From positions 62,001 to 126,000 of the forward strand of contig PUQB01000021.1 of the NCBI GenBank assembly GCA_003024785.1: DNA of 64,000 nucleotides. The letters run 5' to 3'. The translations under genes and the position numbers were made by a program. This DNA comes from Selaginella tamariscina. Taxonomy: Eukaryota > Streptophyta > Lycopodiopsida > Selaginellales > Selaginellaceae. The notes beneath the pieces are model-generated. The model saw only the letters and a list, made by a program, of their open reading frames with translations, was not told the DNA's origin and did not search any database. Positions 39,201 through 50,819 of the stretch are shown piece by piece. How positions within the stretch are numbered: position 1 is the first letter of the stretch; each line of letters begins with the position of its first letter.

Positions 39201-40020
39201 TTACTGTAGCCGGTCCGGAGTGTAGTGAGTAACCGACAATTTTTTTTCTTAAAATCTTTTTGTGTAGTGAATACTCTAGCAATTTCTCTTTAAATAAGGA
39301 ATTATGCATGTATAATGTTGTTTTTATTTACAAATTTCAAACATGTCTCGTGACAATGAATATTATAATAAATCTCCAACATTTAGAAATTAAAATAGTT
39401 TGTGTATTTGCTTTTTAAAAATCATCATTCACTTTTTCAATAAATAAACCATAATGCTGAAATAATATAATATGTAGATGTATAATATTTACGTCAATGT
39501 GATAGATCATATATAACAAATTTAAAAGTATAAAAAAAGTGTAAATTATACCACAAAATCATACATAATTGCAAACATTACTGGAATATCTTGTAACATA
39601 TTTGGTTTCTTGCATCTTGTAAGAGACTTTCTCCCTTATTATGTGTTGGTGCAAATCTCTTATCAATCTAAGGGAGCGTACACAATGCAAATTTATTCTC
39701 ATTAAAAAAACGAGATAATTCGAGCATCCATTAAGAACTTTGTATAAAACAGTAAGTAACAAGTAGTTCATAACTCAAATCGTGCATGATGTATTTGATT
39801 ATGTATGTATGTATTTATTTAACGTATTGCTCTAGCTAGGTTATTGTTTACTACATTGAGCTTAATGGATTATTAATCTTGTAGGTTAATAACCAATGCT
39901 TATAATTATAAAATATCATATATGTTATTAATATATATATATATAAGAATATTATAAACATATTTATACAAAGGAATATATCATTGAATTCCTTTAATAT
40001 ATAATGGTATTTTTTTATCA
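39200..40020. repeat. Dispersed AT-rich repeat, copy a
   Basis: About 39,200-40,000 aligns by eye with about 46,530-47,390: both share GTGTATTTGCTTTTAAAA/TTAAAAA, ATTCACTTTTT followed by AA-AAACC, GATAGATCATATATAACAAA / GATTATATATAACAAA, and ATCATATATGTTA. It lies directly before gene B copy 2, and the second copy lies before the gene B copy 3 promoter. No coding content is visible. Nature unknown. Confidence 0.6.
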
Positions 40021-40047
40021 GGTCTTTGAAGGTGGGAATACTTGAGC

Positions 40048-41146
40048 ATGCCTCCTAAGAAGAAGGGAAAAGGAAAAGGTAAAAGGAAGAAGAAAGAACC
40101 CGCATTTTACACTGATATCGATGATCTACTACCTTTCGGAGTATATGCTTTTAGAATCATTAACACGTTTTTACTTAATCATTAATACAATTGAATAAAA
40201 TGTCAGGCTAATGAACTTATTACAATTGCACTTGAAGTTGAGGCAACAGTTTTGGGTGTGAAGTAAGTCTCTCAACGTTTATATTGTAGCTCACAATATA
40301 TTTCATTTGCATTGGTGATATATGTATTATTTTCCTTACACAATGTTTTATATATATATATATATATGAATGTTTAGAAGATGATAGTAATTTTTAATAC
40401 ATAAATATATCACAAAATTTCAGGTATAAGGTAAAGGGAGATAGAGATTCCGGTCGACTTTGGGTGTAGTATAGGGGTGGGTACCAATGTCCTTTGGAGA
40501 CACAACTTGAAGAGTAAGCCTAAACAGATATACTTTTTCATTATGTAGTATATTCACGTGTAGAGACAGGGATACAATCATACGTGTGTGTGTGTGTGTG
40601 TGTGTGTGACTATATATATATATAGACACCCACACACACACACACACATAGAGAGAGAGAGATGCTTACTTTTGGAGGTTTCATATTCAGGCACAAGAGG
40701 TGTCCTGAAGGTGCTAATATTTGGAGACCCGTGGCTGAACTTCAACAAGTGAGTTTTTTGTTTTCTCTATTTTTTTTTCTTTTCTTTCTTTTAAAATGAA
40801 CATAATCTTTTCTACTCTCTCTCATAAAATGTACCCTTCATTGTTAACTAAATCCCTTGTGACAAACTTTTAACTATGCAGAACAAAGGAAGGAAGAAGA
40901 ACTCCATCAGAGCTGAACCGGAAACACCAAGAGATGCCAGATGCTAAAAACAAGAAGAACAAGCCAAAGGAGAAAACCAAGCCACAGACTGAATCTGCCA
41001 CAGGTGTGACCACGCCCTCAGTTGCCAGCCCTGCCACAAAGAAGCCATCGGTTTCGAATAGTCCGTCCGTTGCTAACCCCGCTGCGAGCAGGCCCTCTGT
41101 TGCTAAGGCTCCTCTGCCCTCCTCAGGTTCCAGTTTAAAGAGATAG
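40048..41146 (+). pseudogene. Gene B copy 2, interrupted
   Basis: Same exon order as copies 1 and 3. Exon 1 starts at 40048 with the same lysine-rich leader but lacks the last three codons (GVVR reduced to a truncated donor context). Exon 3 has TGG GTG TAG where copy 3 has TGG GTG CAG, a nonsense change that is not an indel. Exon 5 lacks the codons for HHKVE and ends at 41146 with the same SSGSSLKR tail. There is no promoter or leader exon upstream, only the dispersed repeat. The substitution stop and small deletions support a genuine pseudogene. Its 3' flank continues into fucosyltransferase copy 3. Confidence 0.75.
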
Positions 41147-41740
41147 TTAGATAGACATTTTTGTAGCATTGCTAGAACTAGCATCTAAATAGATTCGTAG
41201 GTGTTAATCTACTTAAGTTAGATAGAAATGGTACTTAATCAGAGATTTTTACTTTCCAACAATAGGAAAAGCAGGTTTTCTCACCTTCCTTCCCTCTCTC
41301 ACACACACGCACACACACACGTATTGTGTGTGTGTGAGTGAGACTCCCTCCTCTACAAGAGGTGAAAGAGAAATAGTTGATAGGAATCAGATTTTAATGT
41401 TTTACAGTGATATGTGTGTGGGCGGTAGAAAGCCTGTCTTTATCAAGCATGTTGTTATAATATAGTTAAATGAGTATCGCCTTAGACTTTAGGTGTGCGT
41501 ATACGTATTTATACATAATTCAATTCTATATTGTATGTACGGTTATTACATTTAACATACGATTCGTATAACGTGACGCAAGCAATCACATCCTTTATGC
41601 AATGGTAAAGGACGTATGGAAATATTTGATGTAAATTTATCTGTTTCCATATTTATCTTAAAGAATAGGAAACTGTTGTATATGTATACTTTAAATTCAC
41701 TATATTCAGTGTGTACAGCTTTCGCTGATGTATACACATA

Positions 41741-41775
<35 letters not shown>

Positions 41776-41931
41776 CATTTCTAATTCAAATACCATAGTA
41801 AACTATTGAAATCCTATTGTGGTGAAATGATGACTTAGTCGTGTAAACAAATACGTATGTATACACATAAGTTTACATTTGAATTTCTAAATTGGAAAAT
41901 TCTCTAAATAACCTTCACTTTTTTCTTTTTC
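41147..41931. other. Gene-B 3' flank
   Basis: About 41,147-41,800 matches the 3' flank of gene B copy 3 (about 49,623-50,330), including a (CA)n/(GT)n pair at 41,300-41,337 and CATACGATTCGTATAA near 41,560. Beyond about 41,900 it joins fucosyltransferase copy 3. Confidence 0.75.
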
Positions 41932-42980
41932 CCTAGTAGTTCTTGGGTGCTTCCACGGAGTATGCAGCATATCGCAAAACGTGACGACTCAATTAGGATG
42001 GGGAAGCTAATCGAGACACTTAGAGTAGCATGTACACCACTACAAGTTGTCCAGATGTCTTGTTTTCGGAGCTCTCGGGCTACCGCACTAGTAACGATGT
42101 TAAATTCTTTTGTGAGGAGCAACAAAAGTCCATTGCCAATCAAGTTAAGTGGTTGGTTCTTGCAACTAATCAGTATTTCCTTCCGTCTCTATATTACTCG
42201 CCATCTTTCAAAACTGAGCTCTTCAACTTGTTTCCAGACCAAGAGGGAATCTTTCATCTTTCATCGAGGTATATATATATATATAAATTAACACATTTGG
42301 TATTCAAATTCAATTAAGGAATCTTGTTTTTGTTTGTTGAAGGTACCTTATTCATCGGTGGATGCGGTGTGGGATAGAAGAACCACTAGAATTTACAATG
42401 ATTATTTAGCTGGAGCAGATGTTTTTGGGGATTCAGATGCGAATGACTAATTGGTTTAAAGATAAAATAAAATATGCAGAAGATGTTGTCGAGTGCCTTT
42501 CTATGCACAATGTGCTCCCAAAGGTAAATGTCTCGAGTTCAATACCACATAACCAAAAGAGAGTAGCCGTTCTTTTAACCTCACTTTATAGAGAGCACTT
42601 GAACATTCTAAGGATGTGTATGATAACTACCAAACTCTGGATGGTTCACAAGTCAGTATATTCCAACCGAGCCATGAAGGTAAAGCAACATACAGGGGAT
42701 CTCAATCATGATGAGAAAGCTTTAATGGAGATTTATTTGCTCTCGCTATGTGACGATCTTTAACTAGTCCAGTATCTACATTCGGTTACTCCGCACAGGG
42801 TTTGGCAGGGTTACGTCCTTGGCAGATGTTATGTGACCAGGGTTGAAAGCCAATTGCTATGTGCAAGGAAATCTAGTATGGAACCATGCTATCACACCTT
42901 TCCAAGTGAGATGATGGTAGATAATGTACAAAGATGTGAGTGTAACTTGGGTTCATGCTCAAGGCTAAAAGCTAAAACTT
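41932..42980 (+). pseudogene. Fucosyltransferase copy 3, 5' truncated
   Basis: The match to copy 1 begins in the middle of the PFPSSSW codons at about 41,932 and continues through SSWVLPRSMQHIAKRDDSIR, the short intron (about 42,270-42,342), the GIQMRM motif, NQKRVAVLLTSLYREHLNIL and MEPCYHTFPSEMM. All sequence encoding the membrane anchor and the GIGNK region is missing; gene-B flank takes its place. Frame changes occur at several points, some relative to copy 1 and in homopolymers. It can only be a remnant. Its 3' flank (43,020-43,560) still matches that of copy 1. Confidence 0.85.
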
Positions 42981-43273
42981 TAGGTATATGTGATGATAAA
43001 GAAGAGAAATATATATAGTTGTTTGGTGATAATAAAAAATGGATGTGTGTATGTGTTTCAATTGATGATCGTATAGTGGAGGGAAATACGCGACCCACAT
43101 GCGTATAAATATCAGCTTTTTGTAATAAATAAAATAAAATATAAACATACAAAAAAAGACGATTTGTTATTGTCTTATAAAGGGGATGTTATGATTCCAA
43201 AATAAAGTGTTTTGTACATATTCCAGTTGCATACATATTATTATTTATAACGACAATGTTTAATTATTTTTAG

Positions 43274-43323
<50 letters not shown>

Positions 43324-44069
43324 TTATTTGTGTGTGTGTGGTCATTCTATTTATTTAACAGTAAGCAGTCTAATTAGTTTTAAATTGATAATTATTAAGT
43401 AAATTTATAAATATTGAAAGAGTTGGAATTTGTATTATATATGTATTTGATTATAGTATATATAGGTTATATATATATATATATATTATATATATAAGTA
43501 GAGTTTTGCAAGTTTTAAGATTAATGTTAATAGTTTTAATGCTAATGGCTAATTTATGTTATAACATTAATTAATTATCTATTACATAAGAGTCTTTTAA
43601 ATTAATTTATTTTGAATTTAAACAAAAATAATTAATCATATATTATACTAAATTAATTGATAAATGTATGTTTTACAAGTTTTGCATTCATTGTATATAT
43701 GTACCTGCTGTTCAGAGTACACACAGATTTGCACACAGGAGTTCTTATAAGGACTCCAGTAGTGCTTCTTGTGTAAAGAAGTCGAAAAGGTCAGTGTAAA
43801 TGTGTGTGTATAGATATCCGAGAGAGAGAGGCCCAAAGGGTGTTCATGTGTACATGCATGTATGTGTTGGTTGAACTGCTTTGATATATATAGACAAGGC
43901 TTGGCACGTGGGGTGTCGTTCATATTAAAACCCTAAACCCTGTAAACACCCTTAACACCCTTAAGTTGTTTAAGGTGAAGTAAGGGTTTGGGAGAAAGTT
44001 GTTTTATAATCATTTTAAATTTACTAAAATGTTTAGATGTATTAGATTCTCTTTTCAAATTTAAAAACA

Positions 44070-44175
44070 AAGATTGTTTTTTATGTCCTTAATTAGATTT
44101 AAAACATGAGATGTGTTAATTATTGATAAAAAGTATTTTGAATACTTATATATTTACTATATTACATATTTATAT

Positions 44176-44223
<48 letters not shown>

Positions 44224-45900
44224 TAGTTGGGTTTTGAAATTCTCTCAAAACACACACTTATATACAATTTGTCTATATGCACATATATATACCTTCTGAC
44301 TAACATTTGCTAAGCATTTATGCATATACTTCTTAATAATGAAATCAAATATCTGAATACCTAATTAATATGTTTATTGAATATAAATAAAAGATAAAAA
44401 AAATAATGTAAGAAACTATTTACATGATTTTTATTGTGTTATACATGTATAAACTACTTTATGTATCTCTTAAAAGTTACATGTGAGTTATATGATTTAT
44501 GTATGATAAATCTTTTTTTTTCTTTTGTAAGTTCTTGTCATTTATGTGTATTAAAATTAGTTATATATGTTATATGAATGATTAATTATTATAATTTTTA
44601 TGTCAATATGGATGATTTAATTACCATAATAAATTATTGTTCTTTATTTCTTTTATTAATTCTTCTCTTAAAAATTTAAAATTTCATTAAAATTTAATTG
44701 TTAAATTCTCTCATTAAATTGTCCTAAAGATAATATTAAATTTTATTATGAATTATCAATCCAATTACACTTTTATTTATAAGTTAAATTTAAAAGATAA
44801 AGTAATTTATTTTTATTTTAAAATTTATTATTGTTTTTTATATGTTTTAAAATAGGTGCTTGGGAGAATGCCCCTTAAATTGTTTTATGTTTTTTAATGT
44901 CCCTAATTAAATTTAAATACAGGATATGTTAATTATTGATAATCGTGAAATTAAAATATTTTGAATACTTATATATTTATTAAATATATTACACACACAC
45001 ACACATATATATAAGTAGTCGGGTTTTAAAACTCTCCCAAGACACACATTTGTACAGTTTATTTATATGTACATATACAAATGCTTTTACATGACTAACA
45101 TTTGTTAAACATTTATGCATATATTTCTAATAATGAATATTTAAATATTTAAAATTAGACCTAGTTAATATGTTTGTTGAATATAAACAAAAGATAAAAA
45201 TACAATGTAAGAAAGTATTTACATGATTTTTATTGTGTTATACATGTATAAATTCTCTTTTAAGAGAGTTACATGATTTATGTGTGATAAATCTTTTTTT
45301 TTTTTTTTGTGTAAGTTCTTATCATTTGTGTGTATTATATTATATTAAAATTAATTATACATGTTATATGAATGATAATTATTATAGAATTTATTTTAAT
45401 ATAGATGATTTAACTACCATAACAAAGGTTTTTTATATTATTGTTCTTTCTTTCTTTTATCGATTATTTTCTTAAAATTTTTGAATTCTTTCATTAAATT
45501 ATCGTAATGACAAATCTTAAATTTTATCATGAATTACCAATTCAATTACACTTTTATTTATGAAATAAATTCAAAAAAAATGTAATTTACTTTTATTTTA
45601 AAATTATTATTGTTTTTTTATATTTTAAAATAGGTAAACTAAATAATCATGAACGAAATTTTAATTTTTTTTTTTGGACATTTGGATTTTCTTGATTTAA
45701 ATCATTATATTAATGTGTAATTGTACACAAATGTGTATAAATTTTTTAATATGGACTATAAAATAAAAATAAATATAATATAAATAAAAAAAATTTAATC
45801 ACTTATAATGACAATCAAAATTAGTATTTAAATTCCAACATATCAATTATTTTTAATAATTAATGTTTAAATTAAAATTTTTCTTTTGTTTTATTAATGT
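44070..45900 (+). pseudogene. Two tandem, heavily AT-mutated copies of the lectin-like repeat
   Basis: Two units of about 0.8 kb lie head to tail (about 44,070-44,880 and 44,880-45,900). Both share AGTAGTYGGGTTTTRAAA, CTAACATTTG, TTGTTCTTTMTTTC and AATTACACTTTTATTTAT, and match the lectin-like fragment at 32.19-33.2 kb. The second unit keeps TTTTTTGGACATTTGGATTT and GTACACAAATGTGTATA. Most differences from the 32-33 kb copy are C to T or G to A. No frame survives. Confidence 0.65.
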
Positions 45901-46529
45901 AGATTGACAATATAAAAACATATATGTAAATTCGCACTTTGTGCTTTATTTAATATGAAATTTATTTTTTATAGTTGTTAAAATGCATTTGAAAATATTA
46001 TTATTGTATTCCATATATGTAACATGATTTACAAAGAAGGTAAGTCATTGTTACATATAAACTTTTAATTATGTATACCTATATATATGTATATAATCTA
46101 TGTGTGTGGTATATTAAAATTATCTCAAGTATATATATATATAATAAGTTTGTTAAAGGTTATTATTCTTATGTAACTCTTATATTTATATAGTTGTATA
46201 TTACTTTGAGTACATAAGAAGAGTTAAGAATTATAATTAGATTTAAAATAATTAAGTTAGATTTAATTAAGTTTTAATTCTTTATTTATAGGAGTGTAAT
46301 ATTCTATGTTTTTATGATAAAAATATAAAAATTAATTGAGTTCCATTTATTTTCTTTTCTTTTAAAGAAATATGCTTTAATAATTATTATTTATAATGTT
46401 TCATTTTTAAAGCGAGTTTATTCTTAGAATATGCCCTTAAGTTATAAATGTTACAAGTTTATTATTTGAATTAAATGAATATAATACATATTAAGATTTT
46501 AAAATGAATTATCATAATGTAATGAACAC

Positions 46530-47395
46530 TAAAATGATTTTTTCTTCGACATATTTTTGATGTAATGAATACTCAAGTAATTTTTTTTTTTTATAATAAC
46601 GGTGTTTAAGTTCTTTATAATGAATTACATAAATATATGTTCATACATTTTTAACATGTCCTATGAAAAATGAATATTAAACAAAACTAAAACACTGCAT
46701 AAAATACATATAAGTTAATATACCTAATGTGTATTTGCTTTTAAAAATTAACATTCACTTTTTGAACAAACAAACCGTCATGTTAAATAATATAATATAA
46801 AAATCGATAATACTTACCTTAATGTGGTGGATTATATATAACAAATTCAAAAGCATCAAAAAAATTTAAGTTGTACTAAAAAATTATACATAATTGTAAA
46901 AATTATTAATATATCTTATAATACATTCATTTTTTTAATTTTTTTGTAATTTATAAGACATTGTTATGTTGGTGTAATGTAATATAAATATAAAAGATAT
47001 TACACATCGTTAAAAATATACAAAATGTAAATTCATTTTCATTTTAAAAATTAAATAATGAAAGAAATAGCACATTTATCTTAAGGAACTTATATAAAAC
47101 ATTAAATAAAAGTAATTCATGATTTAAATCTTACATGATGCATTAATTATGTATTTATTTATTTATTTATTTAATGTCTTATTCTACCTAGTCACATACA
47201 TAAAAAACAAACTAGATTATTGTTCTATGACAATTCTCAATTGAATTATTATTACAAATGCTTATAAATATAACATATCATATATGTTACTAATATATTT
47301 TAATCTATATAAGAATATTATTAACATATTTATAATCATGCTTATGAAGGAATAAGTTCATGGATATCATTGAATTTCTTTAATATATATATATA
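46530..47395. repeat. Dispersed AT-rich repeat, copy b
   Basis: Partner of about 39,200-40,020 (shared landmarks given there). It precedes the gene B copy 3 promoter region, so repeat plus gene B may have been duplicated together, or the repeat inserted independently upstream of both. Confidence 0.55.
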
Positions 47396-47563
47396 AATAA
47401 TAAAATGATAAAAGAGAAGAAAATAAATTTATAAGTAAAAACTGTTTGTTTAATGTTAAGAAAACATTTGTTTAATGTTAATGTTCTCATTTATAAGTTA
47501 AATGTTAACACATTTGTTTCTTTGTTACACTTTATTAATGGAAGTAAGGTTTTTATCATTCAC

Positions 47564-47760
47564 TGTACACATATCCAATTAATATTATGTTCAAATATTT
47601 ATAAAATAAAATAAAATTACCAACACTTGTTGTACACGTATTCAATTAAATATCATGTTAAAATATTTATAAAATAAAATAAAATTACCAACTCACTATA
47701 CACATATCCAATTAAATATTATGTTAAAATAGTTATAAAATAAAATAAAATTTACCAATT
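47564..47760. repeat. Three-copy tandem repeat, period about 66 bp
   Basis: Units starting at about 47,564, 47,631 and 47,697 each contain ACACATATCCAATTAA (or ACACGTATTCAATTAA) and TTATAAAATAAAATAAAATT. The array ends about 60 bases before the E2F-like sites of gene B copy 3. Confidence 0.88.
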
Positions 47761-47818
47761 GCCCATTTGTAAAGGCATATACATTAAGAATATTCGTAGA
47801 ATATTTGTGTTTGTAAAT

Positions 47819-47857
47819 GGCGCGAAATAAATCTGGCCACAGATGCGATTTCGCGCC
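47819..47857. promoter_or_regulatory. Pair of E2F-like sites upstream of gene B copy 3
   Basis: GGCGCGAAAT (47,819-47,828) and TTTCGCGCC (47,849-47,857) are inverted matches to the E2F consensus TTTSSCGC, about 20 bases apart in a very AT-rich setting. They sit at the start of a short GC-richer stretch, presumably the first exon or leader (to about 48,133, donor GTAAGC). E2F sites mark genes induced in S phase or cell division. Neither of the other gene B copies has them. Confidence 0.5.
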
Positions 47858-48491
47858 TCCTGAAAGTGGGCGCCATCGTTTGGATTTTGAAAACCAGGGT
47901 TTAGGGCACAGAAACAGAGCAGGATGCGGCGCAAGAAATGAGGCTCCGGCTATATGGATCTTCTTGTTCAGCTTGTCACTTCAGGGAATTCTACTCGTAG
48001 TGCATTTTATTTCGTTGTGCCGCGGATGAAATTGCCATTGTTTCTTCAAATCCATTGGGTTTTTAGGGTTCTCCGAAGTTCTGTCTTTGCTCTGCAGTCC
48101 ATGTTGCCCTTCCGTGATCCGGACCGGCTACAGTAAGCAAATTATGCCTCTGTGTGTGCGTGCGTACATGTGTGTGTGTATGTATATTGAGTTCATATTT
48201 AGTTTAGTTGTTTTGATTTGTGTGTGTGTGTGTCTTTATGTTAGTGTTTATTTTTATCTACTGATGAACATTCTTAAAATAGTATTTGTAACATATAGGT
48301 TTTAAACAATTATGTGCACACACACGCACGCGTATGCATGCATGCAACTAAATGCTTAAATAAGTTCACCTTACACATGTTGGAAGTAGTTATAATATGA
48401 GATAAGAGAAGTTTAAGATGCTTATATGTGTGTGTGTGGACATTTATAATGGTATTTTTTATCAGGTCTTTGAAGGTGGGAATACTTGAGC

Positions 48492-49622
48492 ATGCCTCCT
48501 AAGAAGAAGGGAAAAGGAAAAGGAAAAGGAAGAAGAAAGCACCCGCATTTTACACTGATATCGATGATCTACTACCTTTCGGAGTTGTTCGGGTATATGC
48601 TTTAGATAAGTTAAGAGTCATTAACACGTTTTTACTTAATCATTAATACATTATAATGCTAGTATGTTATTTACAATTGAATAAAATGTCAGGCTAATGA
48701 ACTTATTACAACTGCACTTGGAGTTGAGGCAACAGTTTTGGGTGTGAAGTAAGTCTCTCAACGTTTATATTGTAGCTCACAATATTTCATTTGCATTGGT
48801 GATATATGTATTATCTTCCTTACACAATGTTTTCTATATATATAGATATATGAATGTTTAGAAGATGATAGTAATTCTCAATACATAAATATATCACAAA
48901 TTTCAGGTATAAGGTAAAGGGAGATAGAGATTCTGGTCGACTTTGGGTGCAGTATAGGGGTGGGTACCAATGTCCTTTGGAGACACAACTTGAAGAGTAA
49001 GCCTAAACAGATATTATGTAGTATAGTCACGTGTAGAGACAGTCATACGTGTGTGTCTATCTCTTCCGTGTTTGTGTGTGTGTATATATATAGACACACA
49101 CACATAGAGAGAGAGAGAGATGCTTATTTTGGAGGTTTTCGTATTCAGGCACAAGAGGTGTCCTGAAGGTGCTAATATTTGGAGACCCGTGGCTGAACTT
49201 CAACAAGTGAGTCTTTTGTTTTCTCTTTTTTCTTTTTATTTTCTTTCTTTTTAAAATGAATATAATCTTTTATACTCTCTCTCTCAGTGTGTATTACAAA
49301 ATATACCCTTCATTATTAACTAATCTATAGTATATGTCTAGTGACAAACTTTTAACTATGCAGAAACAAAGGAAGGAAGAAGAACTCCATCACAAGGTGG
49401 AAGAGCTGAACCGGAAACACCAAGAGAATGCTAGATGCGAAAAACAAGAAGAACAAGCCGAAGAAGAAAACCAAGCCACAGACTGAATCTGCCACAGGTG
49501 TGACTACACAAAACAGGCCCTCAGTTGCCACAAAGAAGCCGTCCGTTGCTAACCCCGCTGCGAGTAGGTCCTCTGTTGCTAAGGCTCCTCTGCCCTCCTC
49601 AGGTTCCAGTTTAAAGAGATAG
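48492..49622 (+). CDS. Gene B copy 3, probable functional parent (lysine-rich, unknown function)
   Basis: Five coding exons starting at 48492 (MPPKKKGKGKGK), preceded by an intron and a non-coding exon at about 47,860-48,133. Exon 2 encodes ANELITTALGVEATVLGVK. Exon 3 contains RLWVQYRGGYQCPLETQLE, with the CAG codon that is TAG in copy 2. Exon 4 is HKRCPEGANIWRPVAELQQ. Exon 5 contains RKEEELHHKVEELNRKHQE, a short coiled coil, then KNKKNKPKKKTKPQTESATG and a Ser/Pro/Ala tail ending at 49622. Expected length is about 190 residues. Two one-base indels (in the lysine-rich start and after KHQE) disturb the frame but are absent from the other copies, so are probably errors. Family not recognised. 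A basic, unstructured protein, possibly nucleic-acid or tubulin binding, is conceivable but unsupported. Confidence 0.65.
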
Positions 49623-50640
49623 TTAGATAGACATTTTTGTAGCATTGCTAGAACTAGCATCTAAATAGATCCGTAGGTGTTAATCTACTTAAGTTAGATA
49701 GAAATGGTACTTAATCCGAGATTTTTACTTTCCAACAATAGGAAAAGCAGGTTTTCTCACCTTCCTTCCCTCTCTCTCACACACGCACACACACGTATGT
49801 GTGTGTGTGAGTGAGACTCCCTCCTCTACAAGAGGTGAAAGAGAAATAGTTGATAGGAATCAGATTGATATACTCTACCCATCAGTGCAGAATTGACAAA
49901 CATTACACACACACACACATTGGTGTGGTGCATTTAATGGTTTACAGCGATATGTGTGTGTGCGGTAGAAAGCCTGTCTTTATCGAGCATGTTGTTATAA
50001 AATAGTTAAATGAGTATCGCCTATAGACTTTATGGTGTACGTATACGTATTTATACATAATTTAAGTCTATATTGTATGTACGGTTATTACATTTAACAT
50101 ACGATTCGTATAATGTGACGCAAGCAATCACTCGTCATCCTTTATGCAATGGTAGAGTACGCATGGGCCACTTAATAAATATTTGATGTAAATTTATCTG
50201 TTTCCATATTTATCTTAAAGAAAAGGAATCTGTTGTATATGTATACTTTAAATTCACTATATTCAGTGTGTACAGCTTTCTCTGATGTATACATATGTGT
50301 GTGTGTGTGTGTGTATCATCTTTTAATTCAAATGCCATATTAAACTATAATTACTTGGTTATTGTGCTTTATTATTTTAAGAACATTATTTAAATAATTA
50401 CGGGATATTCATTACATTGATTTTCATTAAAGTAATGAATCAGATTAATTTCTATTATAAATTATTCATAAAATTCTTGACGAAATATACGTCTACATCT
50501 TTAATATATATTATATGTATTTATGTTTTACTGAAGTATGTAAAAACTATCACTTTTATTATAATTGAGAAAACAATTTTAAAATGAATAAACATAACCT
50601 GGCCTACCTGCATACACGTGCACGTCATATCAGCACCCGC
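49623..50640. other. Gene B copy 3 3' flank and spacer
   Basis: Matches the 3' flank of copy 2 up to about 50,330, then AT-rich spacer to the hydrolase promoter. It contains a (CA)n/(GT)n pair at 49,779-49,809. Confidence 0.6.
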
Positions 50641-50645
50641 GTGCC

Positions 50646-50734
50646 GATTGGCCCACTTGTACCCTCCTCTTACACGTGGCAAATTCCGATTGGCTGATTT
50701 TCCGATTTCGAAAATCTACGGTCCTGTATATAAA
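50646..50734 (+). promoter_or_regulatory. Promoter elements of the alpha/beta-hydrolase gene
   Basis: A TATATAAA box lies at 50,727-50,734, 86 bases before the ATG. Upstream are a G-box-like CACGTGG at 50,673-50,679 and two reverse CCAAT elements (GATTGG) at 50,646 and 50,688. Arrangement and spacing are typical of a plant core promoter. Confidence 0.6.
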
Positions 50735-50819
50735 ATCTCTCTCATGAAAATTCTTCTGTGGAAGATGCCACGGGGATAATCTCTTTCTCACGCACGCACA
50801 CGCACACGCACACGCACAG

